Source of the DNA: Rheinheimera sp.
GTDB lineage: Bacteria > Pseudomonadota > Gammaproteobacteria > Enterobacterales > Alteromonadaceae
Assembly (NCBI RefSeq): GCF_030824435.1
Contig: NZ_JAVBXS010000052.1
Coordinates: 1 to 63,795 of the forward strand
Direction: 5' to 3'
Length of the DNA stretch: 63,795 bases
Each line of letters starts with the position of its first letter. The first letter of the stretch is position 1. The notes below the pieces were generated by a model. That model was not told the DNA's origin, made no database searches, and saw only the letters and a list, made by a program, of their open reading frames with translations. This document shows, piece after piece, positions 26,723-35,623 of this stretch. The position numbers were made by a program, and so were the translations under genes.

Positions 26723-29422
26723 ATGGCTTTTGCAAAAATTTTAAAATTAAGCGCTATGGCTTCAGCGCTGGCGTTGGCCGGTTGTGGCGGTGGCGATATA
26801 GTCGTAAATACCGGTAGCAGCACCAGCCCGACCACACCAACCAACCCAACTACCCCAACAACTCCACCGCCGGCTTCCGTCTGCCCTGCTTTTGCCAAAC
26901 AAGGTGCAGCTTTAGGTGGCGTGACTAAACCAATTTGTGAAATCACCGGCACTTTAACCGCAGACGCCACTTTAACTGCCAATATCGCCTGGGCTTTAAG
27001 CGGTAAAGTTGCAGTGGGTAACGACAATGCCAATAGCGCAGTGCTGACCATTGAACCAGGCACCACCATTTTTGGTAAATCCGGTGCAGATTACCTGGTG
27101 ATTGCCCGTGGTTCACAAATCCGTGCTGTAGGCACCAGCGCCAGCCCAATCGTCTTTACTTCTGTCAACGACATGATTGGCTCTGTGAACGAAGACTCTA
27201 CCGCCCAATGGGGTGGTTTAGTGTTATTAGGTAAAGCCCCAAGCAACAAATGTGACGCTGCGGCCCTTGCCAGCTGCAAAATTGAAGCTGAAGGCAACGC
27301 CGGCCCATACGGCGGTGATAAACCGGAAGATAACAGCGGTATTTTAAAATTTGTGCAGGTGAAATATGCCGGTTTTGAAGTATTAACCGACAACGAATTA
27401 AATGGTATTACCTTTGCCGGTGTCGGCTCAGGCACCACTGTGGATTACATTCAGGTGCATAACAACCTGGACGACGGTGTGGAGTTTTTTGGTGGTAACG
27501 TCAATGCCAAACATGTGGTATTAACCGGTAACCGCGACGACTCATTAGACTGGGCAGATGGCTGGACAGGCAAAATGCAACATGTGCTGATTCAGCACAG
27601 CAAAACCGACGCCAAAGCCAACCGTGGTATTGAAGCCGATAACCAGTCCGGTAATTTTTCTGCTTCCCCTGTCAGTAAACCAAAAATTGCCAACATGACC
27701 ATTCTTGGCAACAACTACAAATCTGCCGACGCCGACTCTGAAGGTATTTTGCTGCGCGCCGGTACTGCAGGTGAAATTTACAACACCATTATTAAAGGCC
27801 CGGCCGCTATGGGCGAGTGTCTGGAAATTGAAACCGAGCAGTCAGTACAACAAGCACAAAACGGTGCTTTGTTAATGCGTAACTCCATTATTGACTGTAA
27901 AGAGCCGTTTAAAAATCCAAAAGACGCTGCCGGCAACACCCTGCTGGACGTGAAAAACTGGTTTATGGCGCAAACAGGCAATATGACAACTGACGCGCTG
28001 CTGGGCGGTTATATGCCAGCTTCAACTTCTCCAGCGCTGAAAAACGGTTACAACGTGTCGAACTTTGTGGATGCCTGGTTTGACGATGTTGACTACATCG
28101 GCGCCTTTGATGGTGTGTCGGACTGGACCAAAGGCTGGACCTTCGGCCTGCATGCTTCTACTGCTATTGCAGCCTGCCCTGCCGGCACCGCAGAAGTTGC
28201 CTCTTTAACAGGTAAATTAAACTGTGAACTCAAAGGTGATATCACCAGCAACGTCACTTTAGTGGCAGGTGCTGATTATGTGTTAAACGGCCGGGTGCGT
28301 ATTGGTGTGGACAACACCACAGCAGCCACTTTAACAGTACAACCTGGTGTCACAGTATACGGCCGCTCAGGTGCTGACTTCCTGGTGGTCACCCGCGGTT
28401 CAAAAATTAACGCCGAAGGCACACAACAAAACCCTATTACCTTCACTTCACTGCAAGACGTGATTGGCGCGCCAACAGCGGCCGGTCAATGGGGCGGTAT
28501 GGTGTTATTGGGTAAAGCCCCAAGCAACAAGTGTGACCAGGCCAACCTGGCTGCCTGTAAAATTGAAGCTGAAGGCAACGCCGGCCCTTATGGTGGTGCT
28601 GATGTGAACGACAACTCAGGCGTGCTGAAATATGTGCGGGTGAAACACGCAGGTTATGAAGTACTGCAGGACAACGAATTAAACGGCATTACCTTCGCCG
28701 GTGTGGGCGCAGGCACAACCGTCAGCCATATTCAGGTACACCAGAACCTGGACGACGGTGTTGAGTTCTTTGGTGGTACTGTCAACGTCAAATATGTCGT
28801 TTTAACCAGCAATGGCGACGACTCACTGGACTGGGCTGATGGCTGGACAGGTAAAGGCCAGTATTTCCTGGTAAAACACGCTGCCAACAATGCTGAAGCC
28901 AACCGTGGTATCGAAGCCGACAACCAGTCGTCTAAGTTCGATGCAACACCAATTTCGAACCCAACCATCGCCAATATGACCATTATCGGTAACACCTATA
29001 AGTCTGCCGAAAAAGACTCTGAAGGTGTGTTGTTACGTGCCGGTACCAATGCCCAACTGCATAACTTCCTGATCACAGGCCCAACAGGTATGGGTGAGTG
29101 TCTGGAAATTGAAACTGCCCAGTCTCAGGCGCTGGCCGCTTCGGGTGCACTGGTGATGACTCACTCTGTGATTGGTTGCCCTGAACCATTTAAAGGCACA
29201 GTGTCTGCCACTCAAACTGTTAAACAGTGGTTTGAAGGTCAGACCGGCAATAAAACTGCTGCTGATCAGGCTGCAGTGTTGAATGGCATTTACACCATCG
29301 ACACCACAACACCAAAAGACATGTCAGCTGTAAACAGCTTTTTCAGCAAGTCCGCCACTGTGGGCGCTGTAGATGCCAGCAGCGACTGGACCAAAGGCTG
29401 GACTGTTGGTTTAGGTCAATAA
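26723..29422 (+). CDS. Surface lipoprotein with two tandem right-handed beta-helix-like halves
   Basis: The ATG at 26723 is chosen because GGAG lies just upstream; an ATG at 26711 would place this site inside the gene. The product is 899 residues. It has a lipoprotein signal (ALALAGC, Cys near residue 20) and a Thr/Pro-rich linker (SPTTPTNPTTPTTPPP). Two homologous domains follow, about 55-435 and 480-890, each with AQWGG or GQWGG, LGKAPSNKCD, KIEAEGNAGPYGG, DNELNGITFAGVG, LDDGVEFFGG and DDSLDWADGWTGK. The Asn/Asp/Gly-rich turns suggest a solenoid. Tandem Pho boxes precede it and a TonB receptor follows. A role in binding a phosphorus source is inferred. Confidence 0.8.
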   Translation: MAFAKILKLSAMASALALAGCGGGDIVVNTGSSTSPTTPTNPTTPTTPPPASVCPAFAKQGAALGGVTKPICEITGTLTADATLTANIAWALSGKVAVGNDNANSAVLTIEPGTTIFGKSGADYLVIARGSQIRAVGTSASPIVFTSVNDMIGSVNEDSTAQWGGLVLLGKAPSNKCDAAALASCKIEAEGNAGPYGGDKPEDNSGILKFVQVKYAGFEVLTDNELNGITFAGVGSGTTVDYIQVHNNLDDGVEFFGGNVNAKHVVLTGNRDDSLDWADGWTGKMQHVLIQHSKTDAKANRGIEADNQSGNFSASPVSKPKIANMTILGNNYKSADADSEGILLRAGTAGEIYNTIIKGPAAMGECLEIETEQSVQQAQNGALLMRNSIIDCKEPFKNPKDAAGNTLLDVKNWFMAQTGNMTTDALLGGYMPASTSPALKNGYNVSNFVDAWFDDVDYIGAFDGVSDWTKGWTFGLHASTAIAACPAGTAEVASLTGKLNCELKGDITSNVTLVAGADYVLNGRVRIGVDNTTAATLTVQPGVTVYGRSGADFLVVTRGSKINAEGTQQNPITFTSLQDVIGAPTAAGQWGGMVLLGKAPSNKCDQANLAACKIEAEGNAGPYGGADVNDNSGVLKYVRVKHAGYEVLQDNELNGITFAGVGAGTTVSHIQVHQNLDDGVEFFGGTVNVKYVVLTSNGDDSLDWADGWTGKGQYFLVKHAANNAEANRGIEADNQSSKFDATPISNPTIANMTIIGNTYKSAEKDSEGVLLRAGTNAQLHNFLITGPTGMGECLEIETAQSQALAASGALVMTHSVIGCPEPFKGTVSATQTVKQWFEGQTGNKTAADQAAVLNGIYTIDTTTPKDMSAVNSFFSKSATVGAVDASSDWTKGWTVGLGQ

Positions 29423-29428
29423 CAACAC

Positions 29429-29462
29429 AAGCCGCCGGCGTTATGGCCGGCGGCTTTGTTTT
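29429..29462 (+). terminator. Terminator after the beta-helix lipoprotein
   Basis: AAGCCGCCGGC pairs with GCCGGCGGCTT (11 bp), followed by TTGTTTTT. It sits before the TonB-receptor gene, so that gene depends on read-through or its own promoter. Confidence 0.85.
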
Positions 29463-29589
29463 TGCCACTGTCCTATGACAACAGCAAGACAAACACAAGA
29501 CAGCAATAAGACAACGGTTCGACACATTTGACGCGGCTGCCCTGCACCTGATGCACAGCCACCAAGTTAGCCCACAGGAATGAATAAAG

Positions 29590-32277
29590 ATGAGCAGCAA
29601 GCATAGTTTTCAATACAACCGCGTGAATCTGGGTGTGCTTTTGGCTTTAGCCACCAGCGCTGCCGTAGTTTTTATGCCCGCCTCTGCTAAAGAAACCCAA
29701 ACCCCCGATGCCGCGCCTGTTGCCCTGCAACCGCTGGCTGAACAGGTTGAACGTATTAATGTTTCAGGCCGTTTATTAAGCTCTGCCGCCGCTACTGCCG
29801 AAGAGCGCCGCCAGCAACCTTATGTGGCTGAACTTTTGGGCATGGAACAAATTTCCCGTGCCGGTGACAGCAATGCCGCCAGCGCCCTGCGCCGCGTCAC
29901 AGGTCTGACGCTGGTCAAAGACAAATTTATATATGTGCGTGGTTTAGGTGAACGTTATTCGTCCACATTGCTAAACGGCGCTCAGGTGCCAAGCCCGGAT
30001 CCAACCCGCAACGTGGTACCGCTGGATATGTTCCCGGCCGGCATTATTGAAAGTATGGTGGTACAAAAAGCCTATTCACCGGAATTACCTGCCGCCTTTG
30101 GTGGTGGTAACGTCAATATCCGCACCGTCAGTATTCCGCGTGAAGAAATTTTTAACTTTTCTATTGGCACCGGTTACAACAGCTTAAGTTCAGACGACGG
30201 CCTTGATTATCAGGGTGGCTCTGATGACTGGCGTGGTAAAGACGATGGTTCGCGCGGTTTGTCCTCAGGCCTGCAACAAGCGCTGGACCAGTATGGTTCG
30301 CTGGATGTGGTGAAAATTGCCCAGGGTCTGGGTGGTGTCAGCGCAGAAAATCTGGCCAAAGCCGAAGCCATTAACCGCAGTCTTGGCCTTGAGCTGAACC
30401 GCAATATGGATTTTCGCAAAAAAAGCATCGGCCCTGAATACGACGGCAGCATGTCTTATGGCAACAGATTTGACATAGGCCAGACGGTTTTTGGTCTGAT
30501 GGCTGGCGTGAGTTACGACAAATCTTCGGAAAACTTTAAAGAGCAGGAACGTTATTATTCCATCAGCTCGGGCAGTAATTTAACGCCACTGAACCGTTAC
30601 GACGATATCCGCGGCACCGAACATCAGGTGAAAATGTCGGGCATGCTGAACTTTGGTCTGGAATGGGATGAAAACCACAGATTTGAAACCTCCAGCATTT
30701 ATCTGGCCGACACCAAAGACGAGCTGAAAATCAAAACCGGTGATTCGATTGAAACCATCAACGAACAAAACCGCGAAAACGAAGATTATTCAGTGTTGTA
30801 TGAAGAACGCACCATGCTGACCAATCAGATCCGCGGCCGTCATACCCTGAATTTCCTCAATGATTTAGCGCTGGACTGGCAATACACAGACGCCAAAGCC
30901 GAACGTTATGCGCCAAACGAAGTGGAATACCGTTATGTGCGCCAGCTGGCCAATGACGGCAGCCTGGAAAACCGCACCATGCGCCGCAGCGACAACGCCG
31001 CTATTTATCAGTTTGGTACTTTGGAAGACAACACCGAAAACGCCAGCTGGAACGCCAAATACCCTATGACCCTGGGCGACACTGAGCTGAGCCTGAGCGC
31101 AGGTTATGCCTATTTTGAGCGCCAGCGTAACGCCAGCACCAACAGATTTAAAATGGATACCCGCGGTTTTAGCAACGAAGAGTTAAGCCAGGCTTATTCG
31201 GCGATTTTCTCCGATGCCAATATCAGCAACCCTGCGAAGAAGTTTTTATTATCTGACGTGACAGCCCAGGCCGACGATTATGTGGCGGCCCAGCAAACAG
31301 ACGCTGCTTATGCCGGTGTAGAAGCCACTTACGACATGACCTGGCGGGTGAATGCCGGTGTGCGTTATGAAGACTTCCGTCAGGTGTCTATTCCGCTGAA
31401 CCCGGCCACAGGCGCTATTGAAGGCAACCTGAGCGACTTCCCACGCCAGGAAGACGACCTCTACCCTTCTCTGGCAGTGACCTGGATGCAGTCGGAAGAA
31501 AACCAATACCGTTTTGGTTTTTCTGAAACCGTAGTGCGGCCGGATTTACGCGAAGTGACGCCAGTGCTCTTTATCGACCCTATCACCGACTTTAAAGTCA
31601 TTGGTTTTTCCGGTTTAAAAAGCACCAGCATCAGCGCTTACGACTTACGCTGGGAGCAATACCTGGACAGCGGCAGCAACTACAGTCTGGGTTTGTTTTA
31701 TAAAGACTTAACCAACCCTATTGAAGCGGTTGAACTCAAAGGTTCTGACGGTAACCTGCTGATGTCATTCAGAAATGCGCTCGGCGGTGAAGTCTATGGT
31801 GTAGAAGCCGAAGCCCTGCAAAAACTGGATATGTTTGAAGGCAGTGTTGGCGAAGTGCTGGATAACTTCTTTGTGGTGAGTAATTTCACATACAGCGAAT
31901 CCGAAATTGAAATTGAATCGCTGGGTGAAACCAACCTGACTAACTTAAAACGCCCGCTTACCGGCCACAGCAAATATGTGGTGAATATGCAGCTGGGTTT
32001 TGACTCCGACAACGAAGCGCACACCGCCACTTTAACCTACAACGTCTTTGGTAAACGTATTGCTTTTGCCGGCATCGACGGTAAAGACGACGCTTACGAG
32101 CAGCCATTCCACTCACTGGATTTTGTGTACTCTTACAATGTGTTGCCAGAAGGCACCATTAAAGTATCCGCAAAAAACCTGCTGAATAAAGACGTGGAAA
32201 TTCTGCAACAAGGCGAAATTTTACAGCGCCGCGAGCAAGGCCGCAGTGTGGGCTTAAGTTATAGCCAGCGGTTTTGA
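29590..32277 (+). CDS. TonB-dependent outer-membrane receptor
   Basis: An 895-residue outer-membrane receptor for energised import. After a signal peptide (about 1-33) the plug domain (about 70-185) shows ISRAGDSNAASALRRVTGL, FIYVRGLGERYSSTLLNGA and PDPTRNVVPLDMFPAGIIES. The remainder has alternating beta-strand character and ends in an aromatic residue (YSQRF), as outer-membrane barrels do. No TonB box is obvious. It is of the RGLGERY type often encoded beside surface lipoproteins that capture the ligand, so pairing with the upstream Pho-controlled lipoprotein is plausible. Ligand unknown. Confidence 0.92.
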   Translation: MSSKHSFQYNRVNLGVLLALATSAAVVFMPASAKETQTPDAAPVALQPLAEQVERINVSGRLLSSAAATAEERRQQPYVAELLGMEQISRAGDSNAASALRRVTGLTLVKDKFIYVRGLGERYSSTLLNGAQVPSPDPTRNVVPLDMFPAGIIESMVVQKAYSPELPAAFGGGNVNIRTVSIPREEIFNFSIGTGYNSLSSDDGLDYQGGSDDWRGKDDGSRGLSSGLQQALDQYGSLDVVKIAQGLGGVSAENLAKAEAINRSLGLELNRNMDFRKKSIGPEYDGSMSYGNRFDIGQTVFGLMAGVSYDKSSENFKEQERYYSISSGSNLTPLNRYDDIRGTEHQVKMSGMLNFGLEWDENHRFETSSIYLADTKDELKIKTGDSIETINEQNRENEDYSVLYEERTMLTNQIRGRHTLNFLNDLALDWQYTDAKAERYAPNEVEYRYVRQLANDGSLENRTMRRSDNAAIYQFGTLEDNTENASWNAKYPMTLGDTELSLSAGYAYFERQRNASTNRFKMDTRGFSNEELSQAYSAIFSDANISNPAKKFLLSDVTAQADDYVAAQQTDAAYAGVEATYDMTWRVNAGVRYEDFRQVSIPLNPATGAIEGNLSDFPRQEDDLYPSLAVTWMQSEENQYRFGFSETVVRPDLREVTPVLFIDPITDFKVIGFSGLKSTSISAYDLRWEQYLDSGSNYSLGLFYKDLTNPIEAVELKGSDGNLLMSFRNALGGEVYGVEAEALQKLDMFEGSVGEVLDNFFVVSNFTYSESEIEIESLGETNLTNLKRPLTGHSKYVVNMQLGFDSDNEAHTATLTYNVFGKRIAFAGIDGKDDAYEQPFHSLDFVYSYNVLPEGTIKVSAKNLLNKDVEILQQGEILQRREQGRSVGLSYSQRF

Positions 32278-32368
32278 TGCTGCGTTAGGCTGCGTTGAGC
32301 GGCTGTTATTAACCACCGCAGCCTTTGCCGTGTTTAGCGACAGTGGCTGCACACTGTTGATAGAGAAC

Positions 32369-32396
32369 AAGCCCTGGTAAAAACCGGGGCTTTTTT
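32369..32396 (+). terminator. Terminator after the TonB receptor
   Basis: AAGCCCTGG pairs with CCGGGGCTT with one mismatch and is followed by TTTTTT. Confidence 0.85.
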
Positions 32397-32445
32397 ATTG
32401 CTGACACCGTAAATTGTGCTCAGCTGCCCCTCAACTGCTGACGTT

Positions 32446-32805
32446 GTTTTGTGATGCCTGCGGCATGGCTTAAAAAGCACGGCTGCCACTTAAACCACCA
32501 CCGGCAACTACGCCGTTCGCCCGTTCGCGCTCACTCTTGAATGCTCACTCTGCAGTTCCCGCTGTTGGTTTTTGCGATTGATGCTATTGGCAAGAGTCAA
32601 GACTTGACCCTATGGGTTTTGTTTTGTTATGCCTGCGGCGTGGCGTAAAAAAGCATGACTGGCACTTAAACCACCACCGGCAACTACGCCGTTCGCCCGT
32701 TCGCGCCTCCCGCGCTCACTCTTGAATGCTCACTCTGCAGTTCCCGGTGTTGGTTTTTCCTATCGGTACTATTGACAAGAGTCAAGGCTTGGCCCTAAGG
32801 GTTCT
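32446..32805 (+). repeat. Tandem duplication, two copies of about 175-185 bp
   Basis: Copy 1 (32446-32620) and copy 2 (32621-32805) share an ordered set of segments: GTTTTGTKATGCCTGCGGC, a block from ACTTAAACCACCACC through CTACGCCGTTCGCCCGTTCG, then CTTGAATGCTCACTCTGCAG and a GACAAGAGTCAAG-like 3' part. Copy 2 has a small insertion (CCTCCCGC) after the TTCGCG. No open frame is conserved. It borders the attC-like region to the right. Confidence 0.85.
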
Positions 32806-32857
32806 TGCGATAAATTCTGTTCACTGGAGCAAAGCGGAACGAGGTTTGACCGCTTTG

Positions 32858-33301
32858 TTATTTATGTTTTTTAACAAAGGCCTCCATATGAGCCGACAAT
32901 GGTTTAGTAAGCGTAAAATTCGGGAATTTTTGTTTAAGCTCAGGCCAATGTCGTTTCAGAATTTTCCGGTTTCTTGCAAATGGATGAAACCACACCCAAT
33001 CCAAGAAATACTCTCCAGTTGATTTTTGCCTAAAGCACGCACCGCCAATAACTCTGTTAGGAAAATGGTTTTCATTCTTTACAAGATCCATTGCAGTCTC
33101 GGTAAAAATAATACCTGTGCAGTCACTGCCATGATTCTCTTTAGAATATTGTACATAGTCGTATTTAAACTCTCGCCTAAAATACACAGCCATTTTTTCT
33201 AAGGCTTCCTTCTGTTTCTTAGGCGAGGAAGGCTTTATATATATGAGCGGCTTGTAACCATCTAAATCACTTAAAATTGGCAGTTTTATTTCATAATTCA
33301 T
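32858..33301 (-). CDS. Small GNAT-like protein in a putative integron cassette
   Basis: About 147 residues from the ATG at 33301; an alternative ATG at 33313 lacks a ribosome site. The C-terminal half (GGACFRQKSTGEYFLDWVWF, then HPFARNRKIL, then PLSAHMEAFVKKH) resembles acetyltransferase-like proteins common in integron cassettes. The call is by eye and not secure. The stop codon TAA merges into an AATAAC sequence followed by a hairpin (CAAAGCGG/CCGCTTTG), as seen where a cassette gene runs into a degraded attC. Base composition is more AT-rich than in the neighbours. Confidence 0.55.
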   Translation of the reverse strand: MNYEIKLPILSDLDGYKPLIYIKPSSPKKQKEALEKMAVYFRREFKYDYVQYSKENHGSDCTGIIFTETAMDLVKNENHFPNRVIGGACFRQKSTGEYFLDWVWFHPFARNRKILKRHWPELKQKFPNFTLTKPLSAHMEAFVKKHK

Positions 33302-33315
33302 AGACAAATCCATTT

Positions 33316-33389
33316 ACATAACGCCGAAAACAGGAGCGCGCGCTCAGTGCGTCCCGGCCGCAAGCCCATACTGATTCCCCTTGTTAGGC
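33316..33389 (-). other. attC-like site 1
   Basis: On the minus strand this 74-bp stretch begins with GCCTAAC (fits RYYYAAC) two bases past the lipoprotein stop and ends with GTTATGT (near GTTRRRY). GC-rich imperfect inverted repeats lie between. The next gene starts just after it, the spacing expected of a cassette junction. Confidence 0.55.
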
Positions 33390-33390
33390 T

Positions 33391-33669
33391 CTACTTGAAT
33401 GAATCTGGAATTGTTGGGACAGAGATAACCTTTCCATCCTTCATAACAAAAGAGATCGATTTACTTGCGCCAGACATTCCATTTGCATAGCTCCAAACCC
33501 AAATTTGCTCCTCACCTTTAGTTGTAACCAAATATGGAGAGCCCATTAGGTTTGTGACTTCAGACTCAACCATGCCAACTTTAACTTGGCGAGCATTTTC
33601 AAAATTGAACGGCGTGCCTGCGCAAGCGATCAACGTCAATGTAAGAAACACTGCAATAACATACTTCAT
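33391..33669 (-). CDS. Small lipoprotein, SmpA/BamE-like fold
   Basis: A 92-residue lipoprotein: signal MKYVIAVFLTLTLIACAG with lipobox LIAC. It is followed by NARQVKVGMVESEVTNLMGSP, the pattern of SmpA/OmlA (BamE-like) domains, and EEQIWVWSYA as a central strand. An AAGGAGC site precedes the ATG. Flanked by attC-like sequences on both sides, it looks like a mobile cassette rather than the housekeeping BamE of the outer-membrane assembly complex. Confidence 0.7.
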   Translation of the reverse strand: MKYVIAVFLTLTLIACAGTPFNFENARQVKVGMVESEVTNLMGSPYLVTTKGEEQIWVWSYANGMSGASKSISFVMKDGKVISVPTIPDSFK

Positions 33670-33686
33670 CTATAGCTCCTTCTATT

Positions 33687-33800
33687 GCCTAACAACTTAA
33701 TCAACGAGACAAACGTCGCTTAAATCATGGTTCGTCCCTTTTTTCTCTTGACGATGCTTTGACGTTACACAGAAATACGATTCACGACAAGTTGTTATAA
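33687..33800 (-). other. attC-like site 2
   Basis: Read on the minus strand, the segment opens with TTATAACAACTT and closes with AAGTTGTTAGGC. The arms TAACAACTT and AAGTTGTTA are exact complements, and GTTAGGC fits the GTTRRRY core. The length of 114 bp is in the range of long chromosomal attC sites. The lipoprotein gene starts 18 bases further on. Confidence 0.55.
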
Positions 33801-33958
33801 CAGCAGCGATTTTGGGTTGGGGGTGAAAACGTGGATAACCCCGCATAGTTAATTTGAAATTAATCACTTACGACAAAATACGTGACGTGTTGCTGGCTAA
33901 ATAAGGAACAGACCAAGCACCCAGCCAGCGCTTTTCCTCCCCGTTTTGCCGAGCCGAT

Positions 33959-34056
33959 AAAAATTGAAAGTTTGAGGTTTTAAGACGCCAACTGTTTGAG
34001 GCAAGCGACGCATAGCGCTTGCCGAGTTTTGGCGGCGCCTCAAACTTTTGATTTTT
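33959..34056. repeat. 98-bp inverted-repeat element
   Basis: The 19-base ends AAAAATTGAAAGTTTGAGG and CCTCAAACTTTTGATTTTT are complementary at 17 of 19 positions. The interior also contains GAGGC/GCCTC and GCAAGCG/CGCTTGC pairs. It codes for nothing convincing and could be a REP- or MITE-like palindrome. Confidence 0.6.
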
Positions 34057-34094
34057 AGCGGGCTTTCGAAGGCACACCGGGGTGATTTCTTTGT

Positions 34095-34124
34095 GTCCCT
34101 TTCTTTGTCAGCAAAGAAAGGGAC
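34095..34124. repeat. Perfect 13-bp hairpin
   Basis: GTCCCTTTCTTTG and CAAAGAAAGGGAC pair fully around TCAG. No T-run follows. It looks like part of a dispersed intergenic repeat rather than a terminator. Confidence 0.6.
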
Positions 34125-34531
34125 TCGCCTGCCGGGGCGAAACCCGGCATAGCAACCTCAGCTGCAAGCTGACAACCAAGCCATGCCGCAGACATCCACA
34201 AAACCGGCCAGAGTGTTACCTATGTGGTTGAATTGCAGTGTCTCCTATGCAACAGCCCTCAGGAAAGCCCAAGCAAATACGGCTTAACAAGCGCCACCAA
34301 CCACCCGCTGGTATTTCCAGCTTGACGGCAGCAAGCCGCCTTCTTATGATCGCCGCAACTTTTTATTCAGAGACCCATGCCTTGGACATACCCAGTCGAA
34401 TTTTCTGGTTTTAACTGACTCCTGTCCGAGCCATTACGCGGCCTGACCGGGGCGCGTGAGTTTTTTTCCTCTCACATCAAAATCAGTACCGGGTTTGCTC
34501 AGCTGAGTCTGCTTTTTCGCAGGAGAACCCC

Positions 34532-35476
34532 ATGCTCAGAATATTTAACCTGCAACAACAACGGTTACAACGGCTGGAATTACAACAACATGCCGATGTT
34601 TCACAGGCGATATGGCTGGACTTACAAGAGCCGGATCAGCAGGAGCGACAGTTTGTCACCGACCAGTTTGGTCAGCAGCTGGCCGAAAGGCTGGAGCTTG
34701 ATGATATTGAAGCTTCGGCGCGTTTTTTTGAAGATGAAGACGGCCTGCATATTCACTCGTTGTTTTTTTTCCAGGAAACCCTGGCCAGCACCACCACTGT
34801 GGCTTTTACCATTCGGGATGGCCGGCTTTTTACCTTGCGCGAGCGTGAGCTGCCGGTATTCAGGTTGTACCGGATGAGAGCACGCAACCATTTATTGTCG
34901 GTGGGCAATGCTTACGAGCTGTTACTGGATTTATTTGAAGTAAAAATTGAGCAACTGGCTGATACCATAGAAGAAATTTCGCTGGCGCTTGAAGTGATCA
35001 GCCAGGTGATTTTAAAAGGCAAACAGGACGAAGCTTTTAAACACAGTTTGTCACGCTTAACAGAACTGGAAGATATGAGCTGGAAAGTACGGCTTTGTTT
35101 AATGGACACCCAACGTGCTATTGGTTTTTTGCTGCGCAAGGCCCGCTTGCCTGTTGATCAGCTGGAGCAGGCGCGTGATGTCTTGCGCGACGTCGAGTCG
35201 TTATTGCCACACAACGAGTCGTTTTCACAAAGGGTGAACTTTTTACTGCAGTCGGCCATGGGTTTTATCAATATTGAACAAAACCGCATTATTAAAATTT
35301 TCTCGGTGGTATCGGTAATTTTCCTGCCGCCAACCCTGGTGGCCAGCAGTTATGGCATGAATTTTCAGTTGATGCCGGAGCTAAACTGGCGATTTGGTTA
35401 TCCGCTGGCGATTGGCTTAATGTTATTGGCGGGTTTAGCGCCTTATTGGTTTTTTAAACGCAAAGGCTGGTTATAA
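34532..35476 (+). CDS. corA: CorA-family magnesium/cobalt/nickel channel
   Basis: A 314-residue pentameric ion channel subunit of the inner membrane. The large N-terminal cytoplasmic domain ends in a long stalk helix. Two membrane helices follow at about 255-275 and 288-308, with the family signature YGMNF at the end of the first and MPEL in the loop. The C-terminus is short and basic (FKRKGWL), as usual. It starts after AGGAGAACCCC. Monocistronic; shares a bidirectional terminator with the porin. Confidence 0.94.
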   Translation: MLRIFNLQQQRLQRLELQQHADVSQAIWLDLQEPDQQERQFVTDQFGQQLAERLELDDIEASARFFEDEDGLHIHSLFFFQETLASTTTVAFTIRDGRLFTLRERELPVFRLYRMRARNHLLSVGNAYELLLDLFEVKIEQLADTIEEISLALEVISQVILKGKQDEAFKHSLSRLTELEDMSWKVRLCLMDTQRAIGFLLRKARLPVDQLEQARDVLRDVESLLPHNESFSQRVNFLLQSAMGFINIEQNRIIKIFSVVSVIFLPPTLVASSYGMNFQLMPELNWRFGYPLAIGLMLLAGLAPYWFFKRKGWL

Positions 35477-35567
35477 ACTGCTATTGGCTGATAGCTACTG
35501 ACTAATGACTAATGGCTATTGGCTGACAGCTTGCTGTCTTTACAAGCCGAAAAGCAGCCCGGCAATA

Positions 35568-35604
35568 ACAAAAAACCCACGGTTTAACGTGGGGTTTTGT
35601 TTTA
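35568..35604. terminator. Bidirectional terminator between corA and the porin
   Basis: AAAACCCACG pairs with CGTGGGGTTTT, with A-runs on one side and T-runs on the other, so both converging transcripts meet a U-tract. Just upstream (35480-35530) lies a patch of degenerate short repeats of the type TGACTAATGGCTATTGGCTG. Confidence 0.8.
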
Positions 35605-35623
35605 TCGGGCCAGCAGAGTGCTG

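Larger units (their letters stand above)
33801..34531. other. Gene-free intergenic region with hairpin elements
   Basis: About 730 bases with no convincing gene. It holds the 98-bp inverted-repeat element at 33959-34056, a perfect hairpin at 34095-34124 and a second small hairpin (GCCGGG/CCCGGC, about 34130-34147). The rest contains nothing I can identify except, presumably, the corA promoter. Confidence 0.6.

Noticed and set aside
33868-34077. Minus-strand frame containing LGKRYASLASNSWRLKTSNF
   Set aside because: It lies across the inverted-repeat element, has no ribosome site, and such peptides come from intergenic repeats in many genomes.
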